A stretch of DNA of 64,000 nt from Pseudokineococcus lusitanus (GCF_003751265.1 NZ_RJKN01000001.1:434001-498000), one strand, 5' to 3'. Positions 25,330 to 37,398 are shown, counted from the first letter of the stretch. The notes: generated from the letters alone by a model not told the origin. Numbers and translations are program-made.

Positions 25330-25430
25330 GGCCGTGCTGCCCCCCTCACCTCGCCTGCCGCGACCTTCTCACGGCGGCGGGGACGGACGGCGCACGCCAC
25401 CCCCCGCGGGCGGCACCGGGCGGGCGGGGC

Positions 25431-27110
25431 TCAGGCGCCGACGGGCTCGGCCAGGGGCTCCTCGCGGGCGCCGCCGTCGGTGAGGGCCGTGGGCAGCGGC
25501 AGGCGGACGCCGTGGGGGCCCTCGTCCTCGCCGGGGCCGACGCCGTCGGCGACGGTGGGGGCCACGCCGACGACGACGCGGTCGCGCCCGGAGCGCTTGG
25601 CCGTGTAGAGCGCCGCGTCCGCGGAGGCGAGCGCCGAGGCCACGGGGGCGCTCGTCTCGACGCCGACGGAGACGGTGACCTCCAGGCCCGGCGCGACCTG
25701 GTGCCACTCGGTGGCCCGGACGGCCTCGAGCACCCGGTAGGCGATGGACTCGGCGGCCGCCGGGTCCTCCGGGACGAGGACGACGAACTCGTCGCCGCCG
25801 TAGCGGACGACGAGCTCCGACGAGCGGCACGCCGCCGTGAGCATCTCGGCGACGCGCACGAGGACCCGGTCCCCCGTCTCGTGGCCGAAGGAGTCGTTGA
25901 CGTCCTTGAAGCGGTCGACGTCGACGAAGACGGCGCCGAGGGCCTCGGGCGCCCCCTCGAGCAGCTCGAGCAGCGCCCGGCGGTTGCCGAGCCCGGTGAG
26001 GGGGTCGGTGAGCGCGGCGCGGTGGACGCCGTCGCGCTCGTCGAGCAGCTGGCGCACGCGCCGGCGCGCGGCGAGCTCGGCCGTGCGGGACCGGCGGTCG
26101 CGCCGCAGCTCGCGCAGCAGCTCCCGGGCGTGGGCCCGCAGCCGGCGGACGGCGGGGTGGTCGCCGTGCTCGGCGACGTCGACCGCGGCCAGCGCGTCGA
26201 CGGCCGCCCACTGCCAGACGTCGCGACGGCTGCGGCGCGCCACCCGCTCGACGACCTCGAGGCTCTCCGCGGCGGCCCGCAGCTCGCCGCGGGCGAGGAG
26301 GACCTCGCCGCGGACGAGCAGGGCGACGAGCCGCTCGGGCCCGGCGGGGCTGAGCCGGTCGAGGACCGACGGGTCCCCGAGGAGGGCCCAGGCGGCGTCG
26401 TGGTCGCCGAGGCGGGCGTAGGCCGCGGCGAGGAAGACGTCGGCGCGCACGACGCTCGTGCCGTCGCCGGCCCGGGCCGCCGCGCGACGCATGGCGAGGG
26501 CGCGCTCGGCGACGACGAGCAGGTGGTGCCGCGCCTCGGCCTCCTCGCCGAGCAGCGCGGCGACGGCGCCCCACGTGGCCCGCAGGACGCAGCACTCCTC
26601 GAGGATGGTGGCGCGGACGGCCTCGTGGCCGACGACGAGGTCGGTGAGCACGCGCTCTGCGGGGTCGTAGAGCCCCAGCGCCTCGAGCGTGATGGCGAGG
26701 GCCATGCGGGCCGACATGCGGTTGTAGCCCTCGGGGGCCGACTCGACGATGTCGAGCCCCTCGGCGACGAGGTCGAGGGCCGTGGAGCCGCGGCCCATGA
26801 CGGCGCTGGCCTCGGCGAGCAGGGCGAGGGCCTTCGCCCGCCACAGGCCGTCGCCGGCCGAGAGGACGAGGAGCTCCTGGGACTGGGCGACGAGGTCGGC
26901 GTAGAGGCCGAGCTCGCGCAGCGCCAGGCCGCGGGAGTAGCAGAGGAAGAGCTCGGTGGCCCGGTCCCCCGCGGCGCGGACGACCGTGAGGGCCTCGTCG
27001 CACGCGACGACGGCCGCGGCCGGGTCGCCGTCGACGTAGAGCTGGTGGGCCCGGTCGCTGAGCAGGTCGAAGGGTCCGAAGACGTCGGGGACCACGAGCA
27101 CGCCGCCCAT
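25431..27110 (-). CDS. TPR-like repeat protein with C-terminal GGDEF domain
   Basis: Predicted 559 residues, cytosolic. Residues 10-345 are tandem helical hairpins (DGDPAAAVVACDEAL, ELGLYADLVAQSQELL, and similar) of tetratricopeptide type, likely a protein-binding sensor. The GGDEF domain (about 362-520) has intact RYGGDEFVV at 438-442, metal site DVDRFKDVND at 398-406, and I-site RSSE, where RxxD is expected. Cyclic di-GMP synthesis is plausible. Start ATG 27108-27110 follows GGGAGG. Neighbours are recO (same strand) and leuA; no partner EAL gene is seen. Second diguanylate cyclase candidate in the window. Confidence 0.9.
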   Translation of the reverse strand: MGGVLVVPDVFGPFDLLSDRAHQLYVDGDPAAAVVACDEALTVVRAAGDRATELFLCYSRGLALRELGLYADLVAQSQELLVLSAGDGLWRAKALALLAEASAVMGRGSTALDLVAEGLDIVESAPEGYNRMSARMALAITLEALGLYDPAERVLTDLVVGHEAVRATILEECCVLRATWGAVAALLGEEAEARHHLLVVAERALAMRRAAARAGDGTSVVRADVFLAAAYARLGDHDAAWALLGDPSVLDRLSPAGPERLVALLVRGEVLLARGELRAAAESLEVVERVARRSRRDVWQWAAVDALAAVDVAEHGDHPAVRRLRAHARELLRELRRDRRSRTAELAARRRVRQLLDERDGVHRAALTDPLTGLGNRRALLELLEGAPEALGAVFVDVDRFKDVNDSFGHETGDRVLVRVAEMLTAACRSSELVVRYGGDEFVVLVPEDPAAAESIAYRVLEAVRATEWHQVAPGLEVTVSVGVETSAPVASALASADAALYTAKRSGRDRVVVGVAPTVADGVGPGEDEGPHGVRLPLPTALTDGGAREEPLAEPVGA

Positions 27111-27305
27111 GTCCCGCCTCCCCCCGCGGCTGCCGCCGCCTCGTCCACCGCCCGCGGGCGGCCGCGCGCCGCCGCCCGCCCCGGCGGGGCGGCACGACGA
27201 GGCGTCACCCTCCCTGTCGGGCGGCGGCCACCCTAGGTGAGCCCGCCGACGGCGAGGGGTGGTCCGCGTCACCCGACGTGGTCAACGGCGGTGGGCCGAG
27301 CGGGC

Positions 27306-27335
27306 GGCGTGCCGCGCCGGACGGCGCGGCACGCC
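27306..27335 (-). terminator. Hairpin after leuA
   Basis: A 13-bp stem: GGCGTGCCGCGCC (27306-27318) with GGCGCGGCACGCC (27323-27335), loop GGAC, 31 bases beyond the leuA stop. Confidence 0.75.
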
Positions 27336-27366
27336 CCCTCCCGGTGGCGCCCCCGGGCGTACGCCC

Positions 27367-29266
<1,900 letters not shown>

Positions 29267-29272
29267 GGGGAG

Positions 29273-29278
29273 ACCGTA
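29273..29278 (-). promoter_or_regulatory. -10 box of the leuA transcript
   Basis: TACGGT on the minus strand, followed by six bases and the GTG of the leader peptide. Fits the TANNNT consensus with normal spacing to a leaderless start. Confidence 0.5.
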
Positions 29279-29349
29279 GCGCCTGCCGCGCGGGGTGCGC
29301 GGGGCGGCGTCGCCCCGCGCCCTCCTGGGCCGCCCGGGGCCCGTCCCGC

Positions 29350-30168
29350 TCAGACGTAGAGGTCGGGCCGCCGGTCGCGGTGGACGTGGTTGCGCGTGCT
29401 GAGGTCGTGGCGTCCGGCGCGCAGCTCGACGTCGACGTCGAGCCGTCCCTCGGCGTCCGTGGTGCCGCGCAGCCAGCCGTCGGTCCCGACGACGGACGTC
29501 CCGCGCGTCCAGCGCTCGCCGCGCTCCTCGCCGCGCCGGTCGCAGCAGAGCACGGCGACGCCCGAGGACCGGGCCGCCGCCATGGCCTGCACGACCTCGG
29601 GCGGGTGCTCCCCCGCCGGCGTCGGGACGGCCGGCCAGTTGGTCGGCACGGCGATGATCTCGGCGCCCGCGAGGGCGAGACCCCGTGGCATCTCGGGGAA
29701 CTCGAGCTCGTAGCAGACGAGCACCCCGAGCGGGCCGACCGGCGTCGGCACGACGACGGCCGCGGCGTCGCCGGGGGCGAACACCTCCTTCTCGGTGTCC
29801 CACAGGTGGCTCTTGCGGTGCACCGCGCGCACGCCGCCGGCCGTCACGACGGCGGCGCTGTTGTGGACCACCCCGTCCCCGGCCTCGGCGAAGCCGACGA
29901 CGAGGACCGCGTCCTCGGGCAGCAGGCGGGCCCACCGGTCGAAGGCCGCGTCACCGGTGGGGAGGGCGGCCTCCCGGGCCTCCTCCGGCGTGAGGTGGTA
30001 GCCGCTCGTCGCCAGCTCGGGCAGGACGAGCAGGCGCCGACCGGCGGCCACCGCCCCCGCGACGGCCTCCTCGACGGCGCGGAGGTTGCCGGCGACGTCG
30101 CCGATGACGGGCGCCAGCTCGTGGCACCGCACCGGGACGACCCGGTCCCCCGCGCCCGCGCCGGGCAC
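29350..30168 (-). CDS. Carbon-nitrogen hydrolase (nitrilase/omega-amidase superfamily)
   Basis: Predicted 272 residues. Nitrilase-superfamily triad visible as E51 (LPELATSG), K119 (HRKSHLW) and C152 (VCYELEFPE). These enzymes hydrolyse amides or nitriles; substrate unknown. The listed GTG start is 1 base after the hisD-like stop, giving coupling, but the family usually begins near VRCHELAP, so GTG 30132 is an alternative. Part of a minus-strand pair with the HisD-family gene, divergent from a LysR regulator and NCS1 permease, which suggests catabolism of an N-containing compound. Confidence 0.85.
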   Translation of the reverse strand: MPGAGAGDRVVPVRCHELAPVIGDVAGNLRAVEEAVAGAVAAGRRLLVLPELATSGYHLTPEEAREAALPTGDAAFDRWARLLPEDAVLVVGFAEAGDGVVHNSAAVVTAGGVRAVHRKSHLWDTEKEVFAPGDAAAVVVPTPVGPLGVLVCYELEFPEMPRGLALAGAEIIAVPTNWPAVPTPAGEHPPEVVQAMAAARSSGVAVLCCDRRGEERGERWTRGTSVVGTDGWLRGTTDAEGRLDVDVELRAGRHDLSTRNHVHRDRRPDLYV

Positions 30169-30169
30169 C

Positions 30170-31495
30170 TCAGGCGTCCGCGGCCAGCTGCGCGAGGCGC
30201 AGGCGCGCCGTCTCGCTGTGGGCGGCCATGCCCTCGGAGTCCGAGATGACCTGCACGGCAGGCGCGACGGCGGGCGTGGCCTCGCGGGCGACCCGCTGGA
30301 AGGTCAGCGGCTTGAGGAAGCGGGCGACGGAGAGGCCGGCGCTGTGCTTGGCGCCGCCGGCCGTCGGCAGCACGTGGTTCGTGCCGGCCATCCCCTTGTC
30401 GGAGTAGGCGACCGTGCTCCACGGCCCGAGGAAGAGCGAGCCGTAGCTCTGCAGCCGGCGGTGGTACCAGTCGTCGTCCTCGGTGATGACCTCGAGGTGC
30501 TCCGGCGCCAGGTCGTCCATGAGGACCGCGGCGGTCTCGCGGTCGGCCGCGACCGTGACGGAGCCGAAGTCGCGCCACGCGGGGCCCGCGACCCACGCGG
30601 TCTTCAGCGTCTCGAGCTGCCGCTCGACGGCCTCGACGACCGCCCGGCCCAGCGCGTCCGACGTCGTGACGAGGGCGGCGGGCGAGTTCGTCCCGTGCTC
30701 GGCCTGCCCCAGGAGGTCGGCGGCGACGACCTCCGGGTCGGCGCTGCCGTCGGCGAGGACGGCGACCTCGGAGGGGCCGGCGAGGAGGTCGATGGCGACC
30801 GTGCCGAAGAGCTGGCGCTTGGCCTCGGCGACGTACGCGTTGCCCGCGCCGACGAGCATGTCGACGGGCAGCTCGTCGAGGAGGCCGAAGGCCATGGCCG
30901 CGAGCGCCTGGACCCCGCCGAGGACGAAGAGGCGGTCGACGCCGGACACGTGCGCCGCGTACGCGACGGCCGCGTTGACGGCACCGTCGGGCTGCGGCGG
31001 CGTGCAGGCGAGGACGCTGCCGACCCCGGCCTCCCGGGCGACGCCGACCGTCATGAAGGCGCTGGCGGTGAGGGGGAAGCGGCCGGCGGGGAGGTAGGCG
31101 CCGACCCGCGGCACCGGCACGTACCGGACGCCGGTGACGACGCCGGGCACGTGCTCCACCTCGAAGTCCACGAGCCGGCCGCGCTGCTCGGCGGCGAAGC
31201 GCCGCGTGCGCCCGGCCCCCAGCTCGATCGCCTCGCGGAGCTCGGGTGCCAGCCGGTCCCCGGTCGCGGCGACCTCGGCCGCGGTCAGCTCGAAGGAGGG
31301 GCGCTCCCAGCGGTCGAGCCGGCGCGCGTGGTCGCGCACCGCGTCGAGGCCACGGGTCTCGATGTCGCGCAGCATCTCCGAGACGGTCGCCGCGACCGCC
31401 GGGTCCCGCTGGGCGGCCGGCGCGTCGACGCCGGGCGTCTTGAGGTGGTGGAACGAGCCGTCGAGCGAGGCGAGGACGCGGGGGGAGAAGCGCAT
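30170..31495 (-). CDS. HisD-family NAD-dependent dehydrogenase, probably catabolic
   Basis: Predicted 441 residues with the histidinol dehydrogenase fold. The zinc ligands and catalytic residues are all present: Q264, H267 (GQAEHGTN), E332/H333 (APEHLEV), D366 (YSDKG) and H426. However SYGSLFLGPWSTVAYSDKGMAGTNHVLPT and LTFQRV resemble HpsN-type sulfopropanediol dehydrogenase paralogues more than biosynthetic HisD, and the neighbours are an amidohydrolase, LysR regulator and permease rather than his genes. So oxidation of a hydroxylated catabolite is more likely than histidine synthesis. Starts at ATG 31495 and is divergent from the LysR gene. Confidence 0.85.
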   Translation of the reverse strand: MRFSPRVLASLDGSFHHLKTPGVDAPAAQRDPAVAATVSEMLRDIETRGLDAVRDHARRLDRWERPSFELTAAEVAATGDRLAPELREAIELGAGRTRRFAAEQRGRLVDFEVEHVPGVVTGVRYVPVPRVGAYLPAGRFPLTASAFMTVGVAREAGVGSVLACTPPQPDGAVNAAVAYAAHVSGVDRLFVLGGVQALAAMAFGLLDELPVDMLVGAGNAYVAEAKRQLFGTVAIDLLAGPSEVAVLADGSADPEVVAADLLGQAEHGTNSPAALVTTSDALGRAVVEAVERQLETLKTAWVAGPAWRDFGSVTVAADRETAAVLMDDLAPEHLEVITEDDDWYHRRLQSYGSLFLGPWSTVAYSDKGMAGTNHVLPTAGGAKHSAGLSVARFLKPLTFQRVAREATPAVAPAVQVISDSEGMAAHSETARLRLAQLAADA

Positions 31496-31554
31496 GCGGC
31501 GAGGCTAGGAAGCGCGTCGCCCCTGGACAAGGGCCGACGTTCCTGGGGCAGCCA

Positions 31555-31560
31555 TAGAGT
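31555..31560 (+). promoter_or_regulatory. -10 box of the LysR gene, probable leaderless transcript
   Basis: TAGAGT ends six bases before the A of the LysR ATG at 31567. No ribosome-binding site is visible, so a leaderless start is likely. The 71-bp gap is the divergent regulatory region for the HisD-like operon. Confidence 0.5.
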
Positions 31561-31566
31561 CGACCT

Positions 31567-32514
31567 ATGACGCTGATCCAGCTGCGCGCCTTCCTCGCGG
31601 CCGTGCGGACCGGCTCCTTCACCGCCGCCGCCCGGGAGCTGGGCACCACGCAGCCGACGATGTCCGAGCTCGTGCGCAAGCTCGAGGAGGAGGTGGCGCT
31701 CCCGCTCTTCGTCCGGGCCGGGCGGCGGCTGACCCTCACCGCGGCGGGCGAGGAGCTGCTGCCGTGGGCCCGCCGGACCGTCGACGGCGCCGCCGGCGCC
31801 GAGCACGCGCTCCGCTCGCTGCGCGGCCTCGAGGGCGGGGTCGCCTCCTTCGGCGTCCTGCGCAACGCGCCGTTCTACGTCCTGTCCGACCTCGCCCTGA
31901 CCTTCCACGCCGCCCGCCCCGGCGTCCGGATCCGGCTCGTCGGGCAGAACTCGGTCGAGGTGGCGGAGGCCGTGCGCGCGGGCGACCTCGAGGCGGGCCT
32001 CGTCGTGCTGCCCGTCGACGCCACGGGACTCGAGGTGACGCCGCTCTTCCGCGACGAGGTGCTGTGGGTGAGCCGCGACCCGGCCCGGACCGCCGCCCCC
32101 GTGACGATGGAGGACGCCGCACGCGCCCCGCTCGTCCTCTACGACGCCCACTACGGGTGGGCGGACCCGACCCGGCGCCAGCTCGCCGACCGCGCCCAGG
32201 CGGCCGGCGTCCGCCTCGACCCGGTCGTCGAGGTGGAGAACGTCGAGTCCGCCCTCGCCCTCGTGGCCCGTGGCATGGGCGACACCGTCGCCTCGCGTGC
32301 CGTGACGGCGCACGCCTCGTTCCCCGAGGGCCTCACGACGGCGCCCTTCGCCGAGCCGCTGCACGACACCATCGCGCTGGTGCAGCGCGTCGGGTCGACG
32401 CTCTCCCCCGGCACCGCCGAGCTGGCGCGGACGGCGACGGAGATGCTCACCACGCGGGTGCCCGCGCTCGAGCCGGCGCCCCGCGGCCGCGAGGGGGCGC
32501 ACCGGGGCGCATAG
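31567..32514 (+). CDS. LysR-family transcriptional regulator
   Basis: Predicted 315 residues. Winged-helix domain (MTLIQLRAFLAAVRTGSFTAAARELGTTQPTMSELVRKLEEEVALPLF) plus a periplasmic-binding-like effector domain (about 90-295). Likely controls the divergent HisD-like/nitrilase pair and perhaps the downstream NCS1 permease. The effector is unknown. Confidence 0.92.
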   Translation: MTLIQLRAFLAAVRTGSFTAAARELGTTQPTMSELVRKLEEEVALPLFVRAGRRLTLTAAGEELLPWARRTVDGAAGAEHALRSLRGLEGGVASFGVLRNAPFYVLSDLALTFHAARPGVRIRLVGQNSVEVAEAVRAGDLEAGLVVLPVDATGLEVTPLFRDEVLWVSRDPARTAAPVTMEDAARAPLVLYDAHYGWADPTRRQLADRAQAAGVRLDPVVEVENVESALALVARGMGDTVASRAVTAHASFPEGLTTAPFAEPLHDTIALVQRVGSTLSPGTAELARTATEMLTTRVPALEPAPRGREGAHRGA

Positions 32515-32635
32515 CCGGGGGCGATGACCGGCATAGGCCGAGCCCTTCTTGTCCGCCGCCGCGCCGGGTGGAAGCGTCTCGCGCTGCCCGAGCCCGCCGG
32601 CGTGACGTCGCGACCGGCCTCCCCCTGGAGCAGCG

Positions 32636-34105
32636 ATGACCGACCTCCCGGCCAGCCCCTCGACCGCGCCGCAGACCGGCCGGGTCGAGTCCCGCTCGAT
32701 CGACTGGGTGCCCCTCTCCGAGCGCGGGGGGACGGCGCGGTCGCTCTTCCCCCTGTGGTTCATGGCCAACGCCAACATCACGACCCTCGCCACCGGCATG
32801 CTCGGCGCGGCCCTCGGCGCCACGCTGGCGCAGTCGCTGCTCGCGATCGTCCTCGGCGTCGCCGTCGGCACCGTCTTCACGGCCTTCCACTCGGCCCAGG
32901 GGCCGCAGCTCGGGCTGCCGCAGATGATCCAGTCGCGGGCGCAGTTCGGGTACCGCGGCGTCCTGCTCATCTGCGCCGTCGTGGTCTTCAGCCTCGTCGG
33001 CTTCAACATGTTCAACCAGATGCTGGGCGCCGAGGTGCTCACGGCGACGACCGGCGTCGACGCGCCCGCGCTCTGGTACGTCCTCATCAGCGTGGCGGCC
33101 GTGGTCCTGGCCGTCTTCGGCTACCACTGGATCCACGCCGCGCAGCAGTGGCTGACGGTCCTCTTCCTCGCCACCTTCGGCGTCTTCACGGTGCTCGCGC
33201 TCGTCGTCGTGCCGCTGGACCCCGCGCAGCTCTCGCTCGCCGGCCTCGAGCCCACGGCCTTCCTCGTGCAGTTCGGCGCCTCGGCCGCCTACGCGCTGGG
33301 CTGGGCGCCGTACGTGTCCGACTACTCGCGCTACCTGCCCCCGCAGACGAGCCCGGCGAGGGCGCTGTCCTTCACGTACGGCGGCATCTTCGTCGGCGCG
33401 GCCTGGCTCATGGGCCTCGGCGCCTTCGTCGCGGCGACCTTCGCCGGCGCGGAGCCCGTCCAGGGCGTGCGCGACGCCGCCGACGCCGTCCTGCCCGGCG
33501 CCGGCACGTGGCTCTTGCTGGCGGCGCTGCCCGGCCTCGTCAGCGTCATCACCGTCAACGTCTACGCCGCCTCGATGGAGCTCATCACCATCGTCGACTC
33601 GGTCCGGCCGATCCGGCCCACGACGCGGGCCCGCGTGCTGGGGTGCGTCGTCGTCGGGCTCGCCGCGCTCGTCGGCTCGCTCGTCAGCACGGGCGCGTTC
33701 CTGGCGAACTTCGGCAGCTTCCTCGTCGTTCTCCTCTACGTCCTCGTGCCGTGGACGTCGGTCAACCTCGTCGACTACTACCTCGTGCGCCGCGGCCACT
33801 ACGCCGTGCGGGAGATCTTCGTCCGCGACGGCATCTACGGGCAGTGGGGCTGGCAGGGGCTGGCCGCCTACGGCATCGGCGTCGTCGCGATGGTGCCGTT
33901 CGCGGTGACGGCCTGGTGGACGGGCCCGGCCGCCGAGGCCCTCGGCGGGGTGGACGTCGCCCTCTTCGTCGGGCTGCTGGCCTCCGCGGTCGCCTACCTC
34001 GCGCTGGCCCGGACCCTCGACCTGGCCCACGAGCGGGAGGTGGCCGCGCGGCTGGCCGACGACCACGCCGAGCGGGCCGTCGCCTTCGGGCGGCCGCAGG
34101 GCTGA
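32636..34105 (+). CDS. NCS1-family cytosine/purine-type permease
   Basis: Predicted 489 residues with about 12 membrane helices. NCS1 pattern: [15 protein letters not shown], a QAQFGYRG-like [12 protein letters not shown], and [14 protein letters not shown]. These symporters carry nucleobases, hydantoins, allantoin or vitamins. The start ATG 32636 follows CTGGAG. Located between LysR and era; with the HisD-like and nitrilase genes it forms a putative uptake-and-catabolism module for an N-containing substrate. Confidence 0.9.
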   Translation: MTDLPASPSTAPQTGRVESRSIDWVPLSERGGTARSLFPLWFMANANITTLATGMLGAALGATLAQSLLAIVLGVAVGTVFTAFHSAQGPQLGLPQMIQSRAQFGYRGVLLICAVVVFSLVGFNMFNQMLGAEVLTATTGVDAPALWYVLISVAAVVLAVFGYHWIHAAQQWLTVLFLATFGVFTVLALVVVPLDPAQLSLAGLEPTAFLVQFGASAAYALGWAPYVSDYSRYLPPQTSPARALSFTYGGIFVGAAWLMGLGAFVAATFAGAEPVQGVRDAADAVLPGAGTWLLLAALPGLVSVITVNVYAASMELITIVDSVRPIRPTTRARVLGCVVVGLAALVGSLVSTGAFLANFGSFLVVLLYVLVPWTSVNLVDYYLVRRGHYAVREIFVRDGIYGQWGWQGLAAYGIGVVAMVPFAVTAWWTGPAAEALGGVDVALFVGLLASAVAYLALARTLDLAHEREVAARLADDHAERAVAFGRPQG

Positions 34106-34154
34106 CGGGCCGGCGGCGCGGGGACGGGTCGGACCGCCCGCCCCCGCGTCGTCC

Positions 34155-35141
34155 TCAGAAGCCGAGCCGCGCGAGCTTGCGGGGGTCGCGCTGCCAGTCC
34201 TTGGCGACCTTGACCCTGAGGTCGAGGAAGACGGGCACGCCCAGCAGCGCCTCGATGCCCGCGCGGGCCTGCGTGCCGACCGCGCGGAGCCGGGACCCGC
34301 CCTTGCCGATGACGATGCCCTTCTGCGAGTCCCGCTCGACGAAGAGCTGCACGTGGACGTCGAGCATCCCGTCGTCGCGCACGCCGCCGTCCGACGTCGG
34401 CCGGGGCGCCATCTCCTCGACGACGACGGCGAGGCTGTGCGGCAGCTCGTCGCGGACACCCTCGAGGGCGGCCTCGCGGACGAGCTCGGCGACCATGACG
34501 GCCTCGGGCTCGTCGGTCAGCTCGCCCTCCGGGTACATGGGCGGGCCCTCGGGGAGGTGGCCCAGCAGCACGCGCTCGACGACGTCGACCTGGTCGTCGC
34601 CGACCGCCGAGACCGGCACGACGTCGGCCCACGGCAGCAGCTCCGACACCTCGAGGAGGTGCCGGGCGAGGCGGTCCGGGCGCACGAGGTCGGTCTTCGT
34701 GACGAGCGCGACGAGCGGCGTCCCGCGCCCGGCCGAGGCGGCGAGCGGCTCGAGCTGCGAGGCCACCCACCGGTCGCCCGGGCCGACGGGCTGGTCGGCG
34801 GGGAGGCAGAAGCCGACGACGTCCACCTCGGCCAGGGTGGCGAGGACGAGGTCGTTGAGGCGCTGGCCGAGCAGCGTGCGCGGCCGGTGCAGACCGGGCG
34901 TGTCGACGAGGACGAGCTGCGCCTCGGGCCGGTGGATGATGCCGCGCACCGTGTGCCGCGTCGTCTGCGGGCGGCTCGAGGTGATGGCCACCTTCTGGCC
35001 GACGAGCGCGTTGGTCAGCGTGGACTTGCCGGCGTTGGGCCGGCCGACGAGGCACGCGAAGCCGCTGCGGTAGCCGTCGGGCACGGACGGCAGGCCGAGG
35101 CCCTGGCCACCCTGACCGCCCGAGCCGCTCCGGCCGCTCAC
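34155..35141 (-). CDS. era: GTPase Era
   Basis: Predicted 328 residues. G1 GRPNAGKST (33-41), G3 [10 protein letters not shown]4 VTKTDL, and a C-terminal KH domain with [17 protein letters not shown]. Binds 16S rRNA during small-subunit assembly. GTG 35139-35141 overlaps the ybeY stop (GTGA). Converges with the NCS1 permease. Confidence 0.96.
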   Translation of the reverse strand: MSGRSGSGGQGGQGLGLPSVPDGYRSGFACLVGRPNAGKSTLTNALVGQKVAITSSRPQTTRHTVRGIIHRPEAQLVLVDTPGLHRPRTLLGQRLNDLVLATLAEVDVVGFCLPADQPVGPGDRWVASQLEPLAASAGRGTPLVALVTKTDLVRPDRLARHLLEVSELLPWADVVPVSAVGDDQVDVVERVLLGHLPEGPPMYPEGELTDEPEAVMVAELVREAALEGVRDELPHSLAVVVEEMAPRPTSDGGVRDDGMLDVHVQLFVERDSQKGIVIGKGGSRLRAVGTQARAGIEALLGVPVFLDLRVKVAKDWQRDPRKLARLGF

Positions 35142-35593
35142 CGGCGCTCCGCCAGGTGCTCGAGGAGCAGGCGGCGCTGGAGGGCGAACATCTCGCGCTC
35201 CTCCTCCGGCTCGGCGTGGTCGTAGCCGAGCAGGTGGAGCAGCCCGTGGGTCGTGAGGAGCAGGAGCTCGTCGGCGGTCGAGTGCCCGGCCGAGCGGGCC
35301 TGCCGGACGGCGACGGGCGGGCAGAGGACGAGGTCGCCGAGCAGCCCGGGCGGGCTCGGGTCCTCGGCGCTGCCGGGCCGGAGCTCGTCCATGGGGAACG
35401 AGAGGACGTCGGTAGGACCCTCCTCGCCCATGTGCTGCTCGTGCAGGGCCGACATGGCCTCCTCGTCGACGAGGAGGACCGACAGCTCGGCCTGCGGGTG
35501 CACGTGCAGCGCGTCGAGGACGTGGTGCGCGAGGTCGACGAGGCCGCGCTCGTCGACCTCGTACGTCGTCTCGTTGAGGACCTCGACGCTCAC
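35138..35593 (-). CDS. ybeY: Endoribonuclease YbeY
   Basis: Predicted 151 residues. Metal-binding [11 protein letters not shown] with H116, H120 and H126 identifies the rRNA maturation RNase. The start GTG 35591-35593 overlaps the phoH stop. Operon phoH-ybeY-era. Confidence 0.95.
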   Translation of the reverse strand: MSVEVLNETTYEVDERGLVDLAHHVLDALHVHPQAELSVLLVDEEAMSALHEQHMGEEGPTDVLSFPMDELRPGSAEDPSPPGLLGDLVLCPPVAVRQARSAGHSTADELLLLTTHGLLHLLGYDHAEPEEEREMFALQRRLLLEHLAERR

Positions 35594-36765
35594 GCCGTGC
35601 CCTCGGCGGGGCCGTCGCCGTCGTCCTCGACGGGCCGGGCCTGCCGCGGGGGCCGCGTGGGACGGGTCCCGCCCGCGCGGCGGACGTCGCGCTGCTGGCC
35701 GGCCGGGCTCACGACGGCGCGGTCGGCGTCCCACCGGGCGTACGCCTCGACGATGTCGCTGACGAGCTTGTGCCGGACGACGTCCGCGGCCTCGAGCCGG
35801 GCGAAGACGACGCCGTCGACGCCGTCGAGCACCTGCTGGACGACCTTGAGGCCGGACTCGGTGCCGCTGGGCAGGTCGACCTGCGTGACGTCGCCGGTGA
35901 CGACCATCTTCGAGCCGAAGCCGAGGCGGGTGAGGAACATCTTCATCTGCTCGGCGGAGGTGTTCTGCGCCTCGTCGAGGATGACGAAGGCGTCGTTGAG
36001 GGTGCGCCCGCGCATGTACGCGAGCGGCGCGACCTCGATGGTGCCGGCGGCCAGCAGCCGCGGGACCTGCTCGGGGTCGAGCATGTCGCCCAGGGCGTCG
36101 TAGAGCGGCCGCAGGTACGGGTCGATCTTCTCGGTGAGCGAGCCGGGCAGGAAGCCGAGCCGCTCCCCCGCCTCGACGGCGGGGCGGGTGAGGACGATGC
36201 GGGAGACCTGCTTGGCCTGGAGGGCCTGCACGGCCTTGGCCATGGCGAGGTACGTCTTGCCGGTGCCGGCGGGGCCGATGCCGAAGACGACCGTCGACTC
36301 CTCGATGGCCTCGACGTAGCGCTTCTGCCCCAGCGTCTTCGGCCGGATGACGCGCCCCTTGCTCGACAGCACGTCGAGGGTGAGCACGTCGGCGGGCCGC
36401 TCGACGGTCGCCCGGCGGAGCATCGCCACGGAGCGCTCGACGGCGTCGGGCGTGAGGTGCTGGCCGGCGGCCACGACGGCGGACAGCTCGTCGACGAGCC
36501 GCTCCAGGAGGGCGACCTCGGCCGCCGGCCCGGCGGCCGTCACCTGGTCGCCGCGGACGTGCACGTCGAGCTCGGGGAAGACGCGCTCGACGACGCGCAG
36601 CAGCTCGTCGCCGCTGCCGAGCAGGGCGATCATGGGGATGCCCGGCGGGACCACCACGGTGTGCCGGGTCGTGGCGCCGCGGCGGGGCGGTGCCGTCGGG
36701 GGGACCTGCCGCTGGTCGCGCCGGGGCTGCTGCCGGCCGTGCTGCGGTGCGTCGGGCTGCGTCAT
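35590..36765 (-). CDS. phoH: PhoH-like ATPase
   Basis: Predicted 391 residues. Walker [14 protein letters not shown] and Walker [11 protein letters not shown] of the PhoH family. N-terminal about 70 residues are Pro/Arg-rich; the C-terminus is a basic Pro-rich tail. Cytosolic, probably RNA-related. ATG 36763-36765 chosen; the ribosome-binding site is weak, and later starts would shorten the disordered N-terminus. First gene of phoH-ybeY-era. Confidence 0.93.
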   Translation of the reverse strand: MTQPDAPQHGRQQPRRDQRQVPPTAPPRRGATTRHTVVVPPGIPMIALLGSGDELLRVVERVFPELDVHVRGDQVTAAGPAAEVALLERLVDELSAVVAAGQHLTPDAVERSVAMLRRATVERPADVLTLDVLSSKGRVIRPKTLGQKRYVEAIEESTVVFGIGPAGTGKTYLAMAKAVQALQAKQVSRIVLTRPAVEAGERLGFLPGSLTEKIDPYLRPLYDALGDMLDPEQVPRLLAAGTIEVAPLAYMRGRTLNDAFVILDEAQNTSAEQMKMFLTRLGFGSKMVVTGDVTQVDLPSGTESGLKVVQQVLDGVDGVVFARLEAADVVRHKLVSDIVEAYARWDADRAVVSPAGQQRDVRRAGGTRPTRPPRQARPVEDDGDGPAEGTA

Positions 36766-36891
36766 GGGCGGGCCGGGGCCCCGGGCTCCTCGCGGGCGGC
36801 GCACCTCGTCCGGGTGCTCGTGGCCCCCAGGGTAGACGCCGCCGCGCGCGGGCACCGGGCGGCGCACGGGCCCGCGCCGCTCACGGCGGTG

Positions 36892-37290
36892 TCAGAGGTG
36901 GCCGTCGAGGCTCGCGCCGGGCGCGGCGAGGACGTGGCCGTGCGCGTGGTGGACGGTCTGCCCCGCCGAGGTACCGGTGTTGAAGACGAGCCGGTGCTCG
37001 CCGGCGGTGCACCCGCCGTCGGCCGCGACACGGGCGGCCGTCGCGACGAGGTCGGCGAGGGTGGCCGGGTCGGCGGCCCCCAGGGCCACGACGTCCGCGT
37101 GGTGGGCGCGGGGGACGACGAGCACGTGCAGCGGCGCCTGGGGCGAGAGGTCGCGGAAGGCGACGACCCGGTCGGTGCTCGCGACGAGCTCGGCGGGGAC
37201 GTCCCCGCCGACGATCCCGCAGAAGACGCAGCCCTCCTCGCGGGCGCCCGTCCCCGTCGTCGCGCCGCTCGTCCCCTCGGTGCCGCTCAT
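36892..37290 (-). CDS. HIT-family hydrolase
   Basis: Predicted 132 residues. The histidine triad reads H115-x-H117-x-H119 in TVHHAHGHV, plus a zinc pair C21/C24 (CVFC). Hydrolyses nucleotide phosphoramidates such as adenosine 5'-phosphoramidate. ATG 37288-37290. In most actinobacteria it is next to rsmE; here the siderophore transporter genes stand on its upstream side. Confidence 0.92.
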   Translation of the reverse strand: MSGTEGTSGATTGTGAREEGCVFCGIVGGDVPAELVASTDRVVAFRDLSPQAPLHVLVVPRAHHADVVALGAADPATLADLVATAARVAADGGCTAGEHRLVFNTGTSAGQTVHHAHGHVLAAPGASLDGHL

Positions 37291-37323
37291 GGCCGCGACC
37301 CTACGGGCGCGGCCGGGGCGGGG

Positions 37324-37384
37324 CCCGGGCGGAGCGCCCGGGAGGCACGACGTCCCCGGCGCCGCGCGGGCGCCGGGGACGTCG
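37324..37384 (-). terminator. Two consecutive hairpins after the ferric-siderophore binding protein gene
   Basis: Hairpin one: CGACGTCCCCGGCGCC (37348-37363) pairs with 37369-37384 for 16 bp, 15 bases beyond the stop. Hairpin two: CCCGGGCG/CGCCCGGG (37324-37342), loop GAG. Likely tandem terminator. Confidence 0.78.
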
Positions 37385-37398
37385 GGGGACGGCGGTGG

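Noticed and set aside
30170-31495. Biosynthetic hisD
   Set aside because: C-terminal stretches and neighbours match HpsN-like catabolic dehydrogenases better; no other his gene is near.
32515-32635. LysR binding sites in the LysR-permease gap
   Set aside because: Two GCATAG words occur, but spacing and symmetry are too weak to call an operator.
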